Shown: positions 52,131-63,279, counted from the first letter of the stretch. The stretch is DNA of 64,000 nucleotides from Symbiodinium natans (GCA_905221605.1 CAJNDS010000335.1:542703-606702); one strand, 5' to 3'. Program-made: numbers and translations. Notes: generated by a model from the sequence alone, not told the origin.

Positions 52131-52663
52131 AGGATATTACCCCCGTATCGTAACAGTCTTTCTTTAACGTGAGTTACACGCAGGGCCTACTATCATAATG
52201 CCTAAACCCTAAACCCTAAACCCTAAGCCCTGAACCGTGAACCCTAAACCTTAAACCCTAACCCGTTAAACCCAAAACCCTAAACCCTATATAGACCCTA
52301 AACCGTAAACCCTAAACCCAAGAATAGATGATCTCCCCTTCTTGCCATAGTCTTTCAGATCAAGGGCCTGCCTGGTGAACCTAGTGTTAGGGCTTCGTTT
52401 TTTCGGCTTGATACTTCCGATAATGCATCGAAGTCCATGCTAATAACCCCTAACCCCTAACCCCTAACCCCAAAACCCTAATCCCTAAACCCTAAACCCT
52501 ACAAGAAGGGACTGATTACCGGGGCAGGGCTCATGCTTTGAGGAGGGTTTCTCGGGGGAAGGGATGGGGTGGAGGGGGCTGATCTGAATTACAAGCCCTT
52601 CTTGGCGCGCTGACCTCGTGATCACGACATCGGGGTTACCTTACCCGAAACCCAAAAGATCTA

Positions 52664-52742
52664 GGGTTTAGGGTTTAGGGTTTAGGGTTTAGGGTTTAGG
52701 GTTTAGGGTTTAGGGTTTAGGGTTTAGGGTTTAGGGTTTAGA
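52664..52742 (+). repeat. (TTTAGGG)n block
   Basis: Eleven heptamers next to the candidate exon at 52752. Confidence 0.95.
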
Positions 52743-52751
52743 ATTGGAAAC

Positions 52752-52817
52752 CTTCCACATTCAGTGCATCCCAAGACCCTCTGAGGGGCCCCACCGGGCG
52801 TGGAGGGGGCACCTGCG
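52752..52817 (-). CDS. Candidate exon, APSTPGGAPQRVLGCTECG
   Basis: Acceptor TGAGCCTGTCCAG|C. Frame AGAPSTPGGAPQRVLGCTEC then GR. Donor GGAAG|GTTTCC. CTEC could be half of a zinc site. Confidence 0.45.
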
Positions 52818-53244
52818 CTGGACAGGCTCAGTGAGGGCTGATATCATTGCTTACGGCTTTGGGCTCAGGGTTCAGGGTTCAGGGTTTAGGGTTTGGGGTT
52901 TAGGGAATGGGGTTTCAGGTTTAGGGTCCGGGGTTTAAGGTTTGGGGTTTGGGTTTCGGGGCGTAGCGTTTAGGAGGGGGGAACGATGCGCCAGGCTGTT
53001 AACCCGGGGCAGCCCGGTCCCACACGACATGGCAGCAAGGCTCGATCATGAATCAATGAGGCTAGTTCTCTAGGTTCGAGTCCCTGTTCGGGTCCCGCCT
53101 TCGATCTAGCACGGCACCCCTTGTAATAAGGACCCAAAAGGGACCCTGAGTTAGAGACCCAAAAACAAACAAAATCACCTCTCTCCAATTGGGCACCGGC
53201 TTAGGGAATAGGGTTTCGGGTCGAGGGTTTGGAGTTTAGGGCTT

Positions 53245-53332
53245 CGGGTTTAGGGTTTAGGGTTTAGGGTTTAGGGTTTAGGGTTTAGGGTTTAGGGTTT
53301 AGGGTTTAGGGTTTAGGGTTTAGGGTTTAGCT
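53245..53332 (+). repeat. (TTTAGGG)n block
   Basis: Twelve heptamers, followed within 100 bases by a CCCTAAA block. Confidence 0.95.
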
Positions 53333-53423
53333 AGAACCCGACAGCTCTAAACTTTGAGGTTTTGTGCTTTGAGGGCGACATAGGGTTCAAAAGCTCATGA
53401 AGCTTGAGCCCTCAAACCTTGAC

Positions 53424-53513
53424 TCCTCAAACCCTAAATAAACCCTAAACCCTAAACCCTAAACCCTAAACCCTAAACCCTAAACCCTAAACCCTAAACC
53501 CTAAACCCTAAAC
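53424..53513 (-). repeat. (CCCTAAA)n block
   Basis: Twelve heptamers leading to the candidate exon at 53514. Confidence 0.95.
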
Positions 53514-53576
53514 CCTGTCAGCCCCGGCCTTGAAGCACAGGATGATGCGCAACTCGGCGCCCCTGGCAGCGGGAAG
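53514..53576 (-). CDS. Candidate exon, LPAARGAELRIILCFK
   Basis: 21 codons, LPAARGAELRIILCFKAGAD then R. The donor ACAGG|GTTTAG runs directly into the heptamer block. The acceptor AAGCCCAAG|C is short but pyrimidine-containing. Confidence 0.5.
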
Positions 53577-54495
53577 CTTGGGCTTTGCTTACAGGGCTCA
53601 GGGGTCAGGGTTTAGGGTTTAGGGTTTAGGGTTTCGGGTTTAGGGTTTAGGGTTGGAAGTTCAGGGTTTAGGGTTCAGGTTTTAGGGTTTAGGGTTTAGG
53701 GTCTGGGGTCAAGGGTGGGTCTAGGGTGGGTTTCGGGTTTAGGGTTTCGGGTTGGGGTTTGGGGTTCAGGGTTTAGGGCTCATCAGGTTTAGGGGTCCGG
53801 GTTTAGGTCTTGCAGGGTTGTAGGGCTACTCTGAGGCGGGGCGGCTGGGATTCGGGCCCGGTTTCGGGTCCCCTACACAGCGCGGTACACTTATAATAAG
53901 GACCCCAAACTTAAACCAAAACCCTAAAGCACTGAAACCCCAAAACCCTGAAACCGCAAGCTGTTAGCCGTTACCCCTCCCGCCATACAACCGCTTCAAG
54001 GTTTTGTCTTTTCGGGATTTGGGGCTTCGGGCTAGGGTTTAGGGTTCAGGGTTCAGGGTTCAGGGTTTAGGGTTTAGGGTTTAGGGTTTAGGGTTTAGGG
54101 TTTAGGGTTTAGGGTTATTTCGGGTCTAGGGTTTCGGGTTTTTGGGCATAGTTTCAGTGAGCCCCTCCCCCCCCCCTGCCTCAGCCTCAACAGCTCCACA
54201 TTTCCTGGGCTCAGGGGGGGGAACCCGATGTCGCTGCGCGTTAAGCCCTACTAATTAAGCCCTAAGCCCTAAGCCGCCAATCTCACAAACCCTAGGCCTG
54301 TTTGGTTTAGAGTTGTAGGATTTAGAGCTGAGGGTCACCTGCAATGGCAAACCCTCAAACTTGCAACCTCGCAACCAGCCATATCCATGCCGGGTCTCGC
54401 TGAGCTTTGTTCCCAGCAAGACGGATGCAAAAAAAAAAACACTCGCCTCGTTTTAATGAACCATATTTAACTTAAAATATAGTTGGGTCATATTA

Positions 54496-54531
<36 letters not shown>

Positions 54532-54944
54532 TATATAGATATAGTGAGATTACTTTGCGTTCCTTAACAGCAACCTCAGAACAGGCACAGGCCGTGTCGT
54601 CTGTCTCGTGCTCCCGCTCTACGTCAAAGAGCTTGGGTCTGTCTGCGCGGTGTGGCAACGCAGCCCTTGCAACCCCTAAACCCTAAACCCCTAACCCCTA
54701 AACCCTAAACCCTAAACCCTAAACCCTAAACCCCAAGCTTTAAGCCGCAAGATGCCAATCATGTGAGAGAAGAATCGGTTAGGGTCTCAGTGAAGAACTC
54801 GACCTTCAAACATTAGCTTGAGCCTCCGAACCCTAAACCCTAAACCCTAAACCCTAATTACCCCAAACTCTACACCCAAATTACCCCTAAACCTTACACC
54901 CAAAATACCCCCAAACCCTAAACCCTAAACCCTAAACCCTAAAC

Positions 54945-55028
54945 CCTAGATGAGGGCCCCTCGAGTCCCCAGCCCAGGGCAGCCAAGTGTCCACTGACGT
55001 TGATGGTCCCTGAAGCCAGTGTAACCTG
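54945..55028 (-). CDS. Candidate exon, QVTLASGTINVSGHLAAL
   Basis: 28 codons, QVTLASGTINVSGHLAALGW then GLEGPSSR, beta-strand-like. Acceptor ACAACCCCCTAAG|C and donor TCTAGG|GTTTAGGG. Confidence 0.5.
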
Positions 55029-56097
55029 CTTAGGGGGTTGTAGGGTTGTAGGGTTGTAGGGTTGTAGGGTTGTAGGGTTGCAGGGTTGTAGGGTTTAGGG
55101 TTTAGGGTTGAGGGTTCAGGGTTTAGGGTTTAGGGTTTAGGGTTGAGGGTTTAGGGTTTAGGGTTTAGGGTTTAGGGTTTAGGGTTTAGGGGTAGTTCTG
55201 CAAGTTAGGGTCTTCTTTTGGGTCCTTCTTGTAAGGGTGCCGTGCTATATATGGTCACTTCGCTGGGTTTTTTGGGGTTACTACGATAAGACGGCCCAGA
55301 CCCTAAACCCTACAACCCTGAAACCTCAGACCCTAAAACCCTGAACCCTAAACCCTAGCATTCGGGGTACCCCCCAAGAAAGGGGTACACTGACATTGAT
55401 GTAGGGTTTATATTTCTTGTATCCCCAAGAGGGCACCCAGTATATACACTCACCAACATTAAAACTTGGCAGACTTCTGAACCCCTCCTAAAAGTTAAAC
55501 TTTTAGCGCCTTTATTGTAGCTATAAGGAAACCCAAAAAGTTAAAGTCCTAAGAGCCAACCAGAAGACAGCCAAGAAAAGAGGAACCTTATATACACTCA
55601 CCAAAAACAGAAATATAATCCTAAATAAGACATGATCTGAGTCTCTTTTTGATTTTGGTGATCTATATTGTGTGGTGTGTGTTTTCTTGCAAAAACAGAA
55701 ATATATACCCTGCTTCATGTTGGGAACATGACCAGAGGGGACCCAGAGAGGTAAGTTCACGGGGCTACACGGAGACTTGGCTGGGCTTGGAACCCTAAAC
55801 CCTAAACCCTAAACCCTAAACCCTAAAAATTCAAAACCCTAAACCCTAAACCCTAAACCCTAAACCCTGAACCCTGAACCCTAAACCCTGAACCCTGAAC
55901 CCTAAACCAAATGGGTTTTGGCCTAAAGTTCGGAGTTGAGGATTTCAGGGGTGAGGGCCGAAGTCATGTATAACAGGCGCTGCTTCTCCAAAACACTCTG
56001 CGATACCCTAAACCCTAGACCCTAAACCCTAAGCCCCAAGCCCTAAACCCTAAACCCTAAACCCTCGAGGCCTAATCAAGCATTTACGTAGGATTCT

Positions 56098-56158
56098 TGG
56101 GGGCAACCTTTAGCGCTGCCCTCCGTTCAAGGGCGCTGGAATGTTCAGGAATGCTGAG
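56098..56158 (-). CDS. Candidate exon, LSIPEHSSALERRAALK
   Basis: Frame LSIPEHSSALERRAALKVAP then KNPT. Acceptor CAACTGCAACCGAG|C and donor CCTAC|GTAAATGC. Confidence 0.45.
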
Positions 56159-56668
56159 CTCGGTTGCAGTTGGACGACTTAAGGTTTTAGGGCTTTACGG
56201 CTTTAGAGTCTCAGGGTTTTGCGGTCTCAGGTTTTAGGGTTTTCAGGGCTTTAGGGTTTAGGGTTAGGGTTTAGGGCTGAGGTTGGCGAGGTACAGCAGT
56301 GCTGTTGCCAAGAAGGACACAACAAAGCTAGGAAGATCTAAGCCCTACACCGCCTAAACCCTAAAGTGGCGGGACGACCTGGCGGCAAATCTGAAACTTT
56401 TTGGATAAAGGTGCAGAGTTCAGGGTTCAGGGTTTAGGGTTTAGGGTTTAGGGTTTAGGGTTCAGGGTTTGGAGCACAGGGTTCAGTGAGAGCTTGGGGC
56501 TGTATTTGGGTGTGACCCGCTTCGAGGTTCATGGGTTCCTACCTGGGCTTTAAGTAGGATAAAAGGGGTTATAACTGTATCTAAGGTACTTATAATCTGC
56601 ATAATAAAGCTACCGCAAACCCGAAACCCTCCTACAACTACCTGCGAAACTCCAAGTACAGGGTTCTT

Positions 56669-56805
56669 AAGGGAGGGGGGTTCAGGAGGGGGGAATGTTA
56701 CCCAAGGTTCCCTAGTAAGCCCTAATGCTCCCTACTACTCCCTAAGGCTCCCTAAGCTTTCCTAAAGTTCCCTAGGTACCTACCCCCCATGAACCCCCCT
56801 CCCTT
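56669..56805. mobile_element. 137-bp palindromic element with G/C-run ends
   Basis: AAGGGAGGGGGGTTCAGGAG at the left mirrors the right end GAACCCCCCTCCCTT. The interior repeats CTCCCTAA-type units. Confidence 0.55.
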
Positions 56806-56823
56806 AAACCCTAAACCCTAAAC

Positions 56824-56927
56824 CCTATAATCCAAGTACTCGACTGCGACGTAGTGGCCTGCCTGGAGATCTCCGATGCTGATCTGCTTCCCCGCCAGCA
56901 CCTGGCCGCCGTCCACACGTGCCAGGA
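56824..56927 (-). CDS. Candidate exon, 35 residues, very protein-like
   Basis: Frame VLARVDGGQVLAGKQISIGD then LQAGHYVAVEYLDYR, which alternates short strands and loops like a beta-rich domain. Acceptor AGTCGGAAG|T and donor TATAGG|GTTTAG. Of all pieces this is the hardest to explain as chance. Confidence 0.55.
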
Positions 56928-57431
56928 CTTCCGACTAAGGCTTGAGGGTTTAGGGTTTAGGGTTTAGGGTTTAGGGTTTAGGGTTTAGGGTTTAGGGTTG
57001 AGGGTTTAGGGTTTAGGGTCCCTAACCTAAACCGTAAACCCGAAAGCTCCTCAACCCCAAATCCTGAACCTCATACCCTAAGTCCTAAACCCTGAACCCT
57101 AAACCCTAAATCACTCTGTCCTAACCCTAAATCCTCAACCCCAAACCCTGAACCCCAGACGAAGTGGCAGCCTTTCAGAGTAGGATAAAGGGCCCAACGA
57201 AACCACATCAACATCAGGTTTCTACAAACAGGGTTCTCCAGAATCCCCCTTTTTGGGGGCCCTTATACCCTAAACCCTATACCCTAAACCCTAAACCCAA
57301 AACCCTAAACCCATAAACCCTAAACCCATAAACCCTAAGCCCCAAACCCTAAACCCTAAACCCTAAACCCCAAACCCTAAACCCCAAACCCTAAACCCCA
57401 AACCCTAAACCCTAAACCCTAAACCGCAAAC

Positions 57432-57476
57432 CCTGGTCCCCATTTGGGCCCCAAAAGAGGAGGGAACCTTGGTCTC
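57432..57476 (-). CDS. Candidate exon, ETKVPSSFGAQMGT
   Basis: 15 codons with acceptor GCGCGTATTTCCAAG|G and donor CCAGG|GTTTGCGG. Confidence 0.4.
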
Positions 57477-57719
57477 CTTGGAAATACGCGCAGCACTGCG
57501 GCTCCTAAGGATAAATGTGAGGCTCCTTGTGTAGCCCAAGCTCCCGGTTTAGGGTTTAGGGTTTAGGGTTTAGGGTTTAGGGTTTAGGGTTGAGGGTTTA
57601 GGGTTTAGGGTTTAGGGTTTAGGGTTTAGGGTTCAGGGTTTAGGGTTTAGGGTTTCAGGTTTCAGGGTTTAGGGTTTAGGGTTTAGGGTTTTTAGTTTTT
57701 AGGGTTTAGGGTTTAGGGT

Positions 57720-58005
57720 TTGGGGGGTTTAGGGTTTGGGGGGTTTAGGGGGTTTGGGGGGTTTAGGGGGTTTAGAGGGTTTAGAGGGTTTAGAGGGTTT
57801 AGAGGGTTTAGAGGGTTTAGAGGGTTTAGAGGGTTTAGTGGGTTTAGAGGGTTTAGAGGGTTTAGAGGGTTTAGAGGGTTTAGAGGGTTTAGTGGGTTTA
57901 GAGGGTTTAGTGGGTTTAGAGGGTTTAGAGGGTTTAGAGGGTTTAGAGGGTTTAGAGGGTTTAGAGGGCTTAGAGGGTTTAGTGGGTTTAGAGGGTTTAG
58001 GGTTT
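57720..58005 (+). repeat. (GGGTTTAGA)n nonamer block
   Basis: About 27 nonamers GGGTTTAGA with some GGGTTTAGT. A multiple of three, it gives open frames in several registers (GFRGFR, LEGLEG, NPLNPL) that are not genes. Confidence 0.97.
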
Positions 58006-58334
58006 GTAGTCCCGAAACCTTCACCCGTGACCCTTAAACCCGAACCCTGAACCCCTCAGCCTTAAGCCTTCACCCCAAACTTCCCAAACTAAACCATTAG
58101 CGCGACATACACGCGCTCACAAGCACTGAAGCACACACGCGCGCACACCCCTAACCCCTAAACCCTCAACCCTTAACCCTTATAAACTCTAAACCCTAAA
58201 CCCTAAGCCCTAAGCCCTAAGCCCTAAGCCCCAAGCCCTAAATCCTAAACCCTAACCCTAAACCCTAAACCCTAAACCCTAAACCCTAAGCCCTAAACCC
58301 TAAACCCTAAACCCTAAACCCTAAACCCTAAACC

Positions 58335-58400
58335 CTGCTCGTGGCAAGCCGCTCCCTGGTCGTCCATCGACAGGATTTCCTTCCAAAGGCTCCGCATGAC
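58335..58400 (-). CDS. Candidate exon, VMRSLWKEILSMDDQG
   Basis: 22 codons, VMRSLWKEILSMDDQGAACH then EQ, amphipathic. The acceptor CCCTAAACCCTTGTCAG|G contains the heptamer. The donor is GCAGG|GTTTAGGG or one base earlier. Confidence 0.55.
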
Positions 58401-58916
58401 CTGACAAGGGTTTAGGGTTTAGAGTTTAGGGTTTAGGGTTTGGGGTTTGGGGTGTGGGGTGTGGGGTTTGGGGTTTGGGGTTTGGGGTTTGGGGTTTCTG
58501 GTTTGGGGTTTGGGGTTTGGGGTTTCGGGTTTCGGTTTGGGGTTTCTGGTTTGGGGCTTGGGGTTTCTGGTTTGGGGCTTGGGGTTTGGGGTTTGGGGTT
58601 TGGGGTTTAGGGTTTAGGGTTTGGGGCTTGGGGCTTGAGGTTTGGGATTCAGGGTTCAGGGCTTAGGGTCTCTAAACCCTAAACCCTGAACCCTCATCAG
58701 CTTCTTAGTAACCACGAAACTCTTTTTGGTTGGCCACTTTTTCAGGGAACCCAGGACGAAAGCAAGGGTAAAGGGTATGCTTTGAGGGTGCTGGGCTTGG
58801 GGACTGTTTAAGGTAGGGTTTAGGATCTAGGGTTTAGGGTTGAGTGCGAACGGCAGGTTGAAGAAACCCTCTGAATGAATAACAAACGGAACAACAAGAC
58901 CGAGACGATGTGCAAC

Positions 58917-59057
58917 TGGGATGTTCCCCCTTGTGCGAACAGTCCTTAATAGGCCTGTTATGATCCCTATTAAGGAGTCCTGAGTCATGAGAAGGGATTA
59001 TCGTACCCCCGATTACGATCCCTACTAAGGACTGCGAGTATAAGGGCGGGAACAACA
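58917..59057. mobile_element. MITE-like element, relative of 32696-32889
   Basis: TGGGATGTTCCCCCTTGTGC then GAACAGTCCTTAATAGG, and on the right CTAAGGACTGCGAGTATAAG with GGGCGGGAACA. Confidence 0.6.
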
Positions 59058-59074
59058 GGATGAGTGCCCTAAGC

Positions 59075-59131
59075 TCGAGCCGACTGGAGCCTGAATGCCC
59101 TGGTTCGCGAAGACTTCGGCGAAAGGCTTCC
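59075..59131 (-). CDS. Candidate exon, KPFAEVFANQGIQAPVG
   Basis: Acceptor GCCCCTCGCCAG|G and GC donor CTCGA|GCTTAGGG. Frame KPFAEVFANQGIQAPVGSS. Another frame (EAFRRSLREPGHSGSS) is also open. Confidence 0.4.
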
Positions 59132-59162
59132 CTGGCGAGGGGCTCAGGCTTTTGGGTTTGAG

Positions 59163-59246
59163 CTTTAGGGCTTAGGGCTTAGGGCTTAGGGCTTAGGGCT
59201 TAGGGCTTAGGGCTTAGGGCTTAGGGCTTAGGGCTTAGGGCTTAGG
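59163..59246 (+). repeat. (GGGCTTA)n block
   Basis: Twelve identical variant heptamers, then standard TTTAGGG. Confidence 0.95.
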
Positions 59247-60108
59247 GTTTAGGGTTTAGGGTTTAGTGTTTAGGGTTTGGGGTTTAGGGTTTAAGGTTTA
59301 GGGTTTAGGGTTCAGAGTTTAGGGCTCAGGGCTCCAAACCGCACAGTTTCTTGAACCTACAGCCGGTAGACACTTTACCACATAAACCCCAACCAGATGA
59401 GACGGTCCTCTTTCAATGTTCTCCAGAACCAAGAGAAACCAGGAATAGAAAAGGGTGCCCTGTTTTTGGGTTTCAAGGGGCTTCGAAGGGAACCTGGACT
59501 CGAAAAACAGGAAAGATGCAACCCTAAACCTGAAATCCTCAAACCTAAACCACAAAAACTCCCACCCCCGTCTAGGGTTTAGGGTTCAGGGCATCTTGGG
59601 GCCAAACCAAGTGCAGAAACAGCTGAACAAGCCCCTATTATCCCGAGACCCTCAACGCTGTCAACCGCCCCGCCCCCCCCCCCCCCCCAGGCAGTCCACA
59701 AGGCACCGTTTAAGATTGGAGGGGGGGAAGTAGAGGGGGCAGGGGGGGGGGGGGGGGGGGGGGGGGGATGTTCGGGTTTAGAGAGTAGAGGGTTTGGGAT
59801 GTAATTAGAGGGTTTAGGGTGTCGAGTTGAGGCTTCTTCCAGCGCAACCAGGGTTTAGGGTTTAGGGTTTAGGGTTTAGGATTTAAGATTTAGGGTTTAG
59901 GGTTTAGTGTTAAACATGCTCTCCTTCGCGGTTTCAGGATTTCAGGATGTCAGGTGTTCCTTTGAGAACTTGTATATATACCGCTGTGCTCTGGCCTAGG
60001 GGAAGGACAGAAAACCCCCTTAGAGCCGTGTATTTCAGGTACAACTCTAGATTTAGAGTGTACAGATTGCTAGAGTAGAAATAGACAACTAGTAGAGTCC
60101 CTGGCTTC

Positions 60109-60366
60109 GTGCTCTTTCTTTGTAGATTGTCTGTGCCCTACCCATGGAAAAGTGCCCACTCCGCTGCTCTGGGTGATTATGGATGCCAGTCACCTTCAAC
60201 AGGTGATGAGCCCAACGCTGAGGCCAGAGGAGATAGCACCACTGCGATGACAAGTGGCAGTGTGAATGGTGCGTCGATGCTGCCGCCAACGACTTCCACA
60301 GCTTGTTTTGCGCCATCTTCTTCGTCGACGCAACAGGTTCGGACAGCAGATGATGGAACGCAATAA
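60109..60366 (+). CDS. Possible coding fragment, Ser/Thr-rich
   Basis: An 80-odd-codon plus-strand frame ends GASMLPPTTSTACFAPSSSS then TQQVRTADDGTQ and TAA. A good acceptor CTCTTTCTTTGTAG lies at the start. It has no heptamers and is preceded by 170 bases of AT-rich unique DNA, so it may be a fragment of an inserted element. Confidence 0.3.
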   Translation: MLFLCRLSVPYPWKSAHSAALGDYGCQSPSTGDEPNAEARGDSTTAMTSGSVNGASMLPPTTSTACFAPSSSSTQQVRTADDGTQ

Positions 60367-60381
60367 TTGGATGGAGGCTTG

Positions 60382-60497
60382 AAACCCTAAACCCTGAACC
60401 CTAAACTATAAACCCTAAACCCTAAACCCTAAACCCTAAACCCTAAACCCTAAACCCTAAACCCTAAACCCTAAACCCTAAACCCTAAACCCTAAAC
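60382..60497 (-). repeat. (CCCTAAA)n block
   Basis: About 15 heptamers, abutting the candidate exon at 60498. Confidence 0.95.
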
Positions 60498-60575
60498 CCA
60501 TCGAAGGCTTGCGCAGGATCGGCCTTCTAAGCCTGCGGCAGCCGGAGATGCAGCTACCACCGTCTCCTGGGAGCT
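60498..60575 (-). CDS. Candidate exon, SSQETVVAASPAAAGLEG
   Basis: 26 codons, SSQETVVAASPAAAGLEGRS then CASLRW. Strong acceptor GAGCCCCCCTTCTCAG|A and donor GATGG|GTTTAGGG. Both flanks are telomere blocks of the expected orientations. Confidence 0.55.
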
Positions 60576-60639
60576 CTGAGAAGGGGGGCTCGAAGGGGGA
60601 GTTTAGGGTTTAGGGTTAGGGTTTAGGGTTTAGGGTTTA

Positions 60640-60845
60640 GGGGTTTTAGGGTTTTGGGGTTTTGGGGTTTTGGGGTTTTAGGGTTTTAGGGTTTTAGTGT
60701 TTTAGGGTTTTAGGGTTTTAGGGTTTTAGAGTTTTAGGGTTTTAGGGTTTTAGGGTTTTAGGGTTTTAGGGTTTTAGGGTTTTGGGGTTTTAGGGTTTTA
60801 GGGTTTCAGGGTTTTAGGGTTTTAGGGTTTTAGGGTTTTAGGGTT
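60640..60845 (+). repeat. (TTTTAGGG)n octamer block
   Basis: About 25 octamers with a few TTTTGGGG; a second block of the Chlamydomonas-type unit. Confidence 0.95.
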
Positions 60846-61439
60846 CGGGGTTTGGGGCTGTATGGTTCAGGGTTCAGGGTTTAGGGCTTACGAAAGACCC
60901 CTCCCATATTGGGGCCGCTACTTGCACGAAAGATACTGTACATCTTTCCCAGAGGTCTGAGTAACCTCCAGTGTGACTTTACGAGGCCGGACCGCGAGAA
61001 CCACTCTTCGTGTACTTGGAGGTACATGGGTAGCTACGGCTGGGCTAATAAGCAGGCAGCCAACTGCAGCTATCAGGGGCTGAGTCCTTGTCTAGGGTTT
61101 AGGGTTAGGGCTTAGGCTGTTTAGGGTTTAGGTTTTAGGGTTTACGGTTTAGGGTTTAGGGTTTAGGGTTTAGGGTTTAGGGTTTAGGGTTTAGGGTTTA
61201 GGGTTTAGGGTTTAGGGTTTAGGGTTTAGGGCAGCTACCAGGGGCTAGGGTACTTCTACGTCTCACTACCCAGGGTCCCCTTCAAAGTGGGTGTAGGCTT
61301 CAGGGGTATCAGGTTTAGGATTGCTTCTGAACTGTCAAGGAATCCCAGAACCCTACCTGACGTCCGATGACGGTGAACCCTAAACCCTAAACCCCAAGTC
61401 CCAAAACCCTAAATCCCTAAACCCTAAACCCTCAATCCC

Positions 61440-61640
61440 TAAACCCTAAATCCCTTAGGGATAATCACTAAACCCTAAATCCCTAAATCCCTAAATCCCT
61501 AAATCCCTAAATCCCTAAATCCCTAAATCCCTGAATCCCTGAATCCCTGAATCCCTAAACCCTAAATCCCTAAACCCTAAACCCTAAATCCCTAAATCCC
61601 TAACCCTAAGCCCTAAATCCCTAAATCCCTAAACCCTAAG
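61440..61640 (-). repeat. (TCCCTAAA)n octamer block
   Basis: Mostly ATCCCTAA octamers mixed with CCCTAAA heptamers and a few CCCTGAAT. Confidence 0.95.
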
Positions 61641-61657
61641 CCCCCAAGACCCTGAAC

Positions 61658-61714
61658 CAAAACATCCATCAAGTGGCACATGGGACATCGAGCTCCAGGT
61701 GTGCAATTTGACCC
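61658..61714 (-). CDS. Candidate exon with Cys/His cluster
   Basis: 19 codons, GSNCTPGARCPMCHLMDVL, with acceptor CCTGGAAACCACAG|G and donor TTTTG|GTTCAGGG. C-x5-C-x2-C-H resembles the last half of CCCH-like fingers I recall from dinoflagellates. It also contains a CxxCH haem-type motif, so it is ambiguous. Confidence 0.5.
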
Positions 61715-61854
61715 CTGTGGTTTCCAGGCGGCAAGGGGTGAGGGTTTAGGGTTTAGGGTTTAGGGTTTGGGGTTTGGGGTTTGGGGTTTAGGGTTTAGGG
61801 TTAGGGTTTAGGGTTTAGGGTTTGGGGTTTCGGGTTTAGGTTTTGAGTTTTGCA

Positions 61855-62160
61855 GGCCTTGAAGGCTTTGTAGGCTTTGCAGGCTTTTTAGGGGCTTTTT
61901 GTGGGGCTTTATAGGCTTTAACGGCTGTATGGGGCTTTCTGGGGCGTTATGGGGCTTTATGGGGCTTTGTAGCCCTTACAGGCTTTTTAGGGGCTCTATG
62001 GGGCTCTATAGGCTTACAGACTTTATAGGCTTTATAGGCTTTATGGGGCTTGTGAGGCTTTGGAGGCTTTATGAGGCTTTGCAGGCTTTATAGGCTTTGT
62101 TGGGCTTTATGGGCCTTTTGGAGGGCCCACAGGGCTTTAGTAAAGCTTTAGGGCTTCTAG
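61855..62160 (+). repeat. Degenerate GGCTTTATGGGG repeat
   Basis: Ten- to twelve-base units GGCTTTATGGGG and GGCTTTATAGGC, which drive the Gly/Phe/Met-rich open frames here. Confidence 0.85.
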
Positions 62161-62753
62161 GGTTTTCATGCACCAGCATAGGGTTTAGGGATTTCACGTT
62201 AGGCTTAGGATTAAGGGGTGATCTGTCTTCCTGTGTGGTGGGTTTAGGGGGCATGGGGGGGTTGGAAAGTTTGAAGGTTTGGGGACCTTGGGGTTTGAGA
62301 GTTTAGGGTGGGCATTGTTCCAGATTGAGGGGCCGCAAACCTTGAATCCTAAACATAAACCGCAGATATCCGAGCTGGTGGGGGTGGGGCTCTAGGTACC
62401 TGATATTTCCCGAAGTCCCTAAGACTCAAGCCTGGAGGAAACAAGGTCGCAAACCCGGTTTTACTTGGGTTTAGGGTTATAGGGTTCAGGGAATTTGGGG
62501 TTTCGGGGGTTAACTTTTTGTTGTAAGGTAGGGTTTAGGGTTTAGGGTTTAGGGTTCAGGGTTGAGGGTTGAGGGTCTAGGGCGAGGGCTTCAGGCTTAG
62601 GATCGGAGCTTGGCGGACTCTACTTCCCCCAACACCCCAATCCCTAAGCCCTATACCTTAAACCCTCAACCCGAAACCCAAATCCCTAAACCCTAGCCCT
62701 AAACCCTAAACCCTAAACCCTAAACCCTAAAACCTAAACCCTAAACCCTAAAC

Positions 62754-62817
62754 CCTTGTATGTCCACTTGTGTCCACGCTTTTAGCCCTACCCCTGTAAG
62801 CCGAGGCACAGAGGCTC
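62754..62817 (-). CDS. Candidate exon, SLCASAYRGRAKSVDTSG
   Basis: Acceptor TTCTCCTGAGAACCAG|G. Frame SLCASAYRGRAKSVDTSGHT then R. Donor CAAGG|GTTTAGGG. Confidence 0.45.
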
Positions 62818-62837
62818 CTGGTTCTCAGGAGAATAAC

Positions 62838-63152
62838 CTAGGGTTTAGGGTTTAGGGTTTAGGGTTTAGGGTTTAGGGTGTTTAGGGTTTTTAGGGTTTT
62901 TAGGGTTTTTAGGGTTTTTAGGGTTTTTAGGGTTTAGGGTTGAGGGCTTAGGGTTTAGGGTTTAGGGTCTTTAGGGTTTAGGGTTTAGGGCTTGTAGGGT
63001 TTAGGGTTGAGGGTTTTTAGGGTTTAGGGTTGAGGGTTTAGGGTGTAGGGTTTAATTAGGGTTGAGGGTTTAGGGTTTAGGGTTGAGGGTTTAGGGTTTA
63101 GGGTTTAGGGCTTAGGGCTTAGGGCTTAGGGTTTAGGGTTTAGGGTTTAGCG
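62838..63152 (+). repeat. Heptamer block with (TTTTTAGGG)n nonamers
   Basis: TTTAGGG units, then five or six TTTTTAGGG nonamers (62880-62930), then mixed TTGAGGG, GCTTAGG and TTTAGGG. Confidence 0.95.
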
Positions 63153-63279
63153 TCATGAGTCGACCGGCCGTATTTGATATCAGGGACCTCCCTTTTAACT
63201 GGGATCACATCCGGGCCCCTACAATGTCTGAGGCTAAGAAAGATTCCCTACATATGAGGATGTAACCCTAGACCCTAAG

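Noticed and set aside
53041-53110. tRNA-like GGTTCGAGTCCC
   Set aside because: No matching acceptor stem, D arm or proper T stem could be drawn around it.
57713-58050. Long frames of NPL, FRG or LEG repeats
   Set aside because: They come from a nonamer repeat with length divisible by three.
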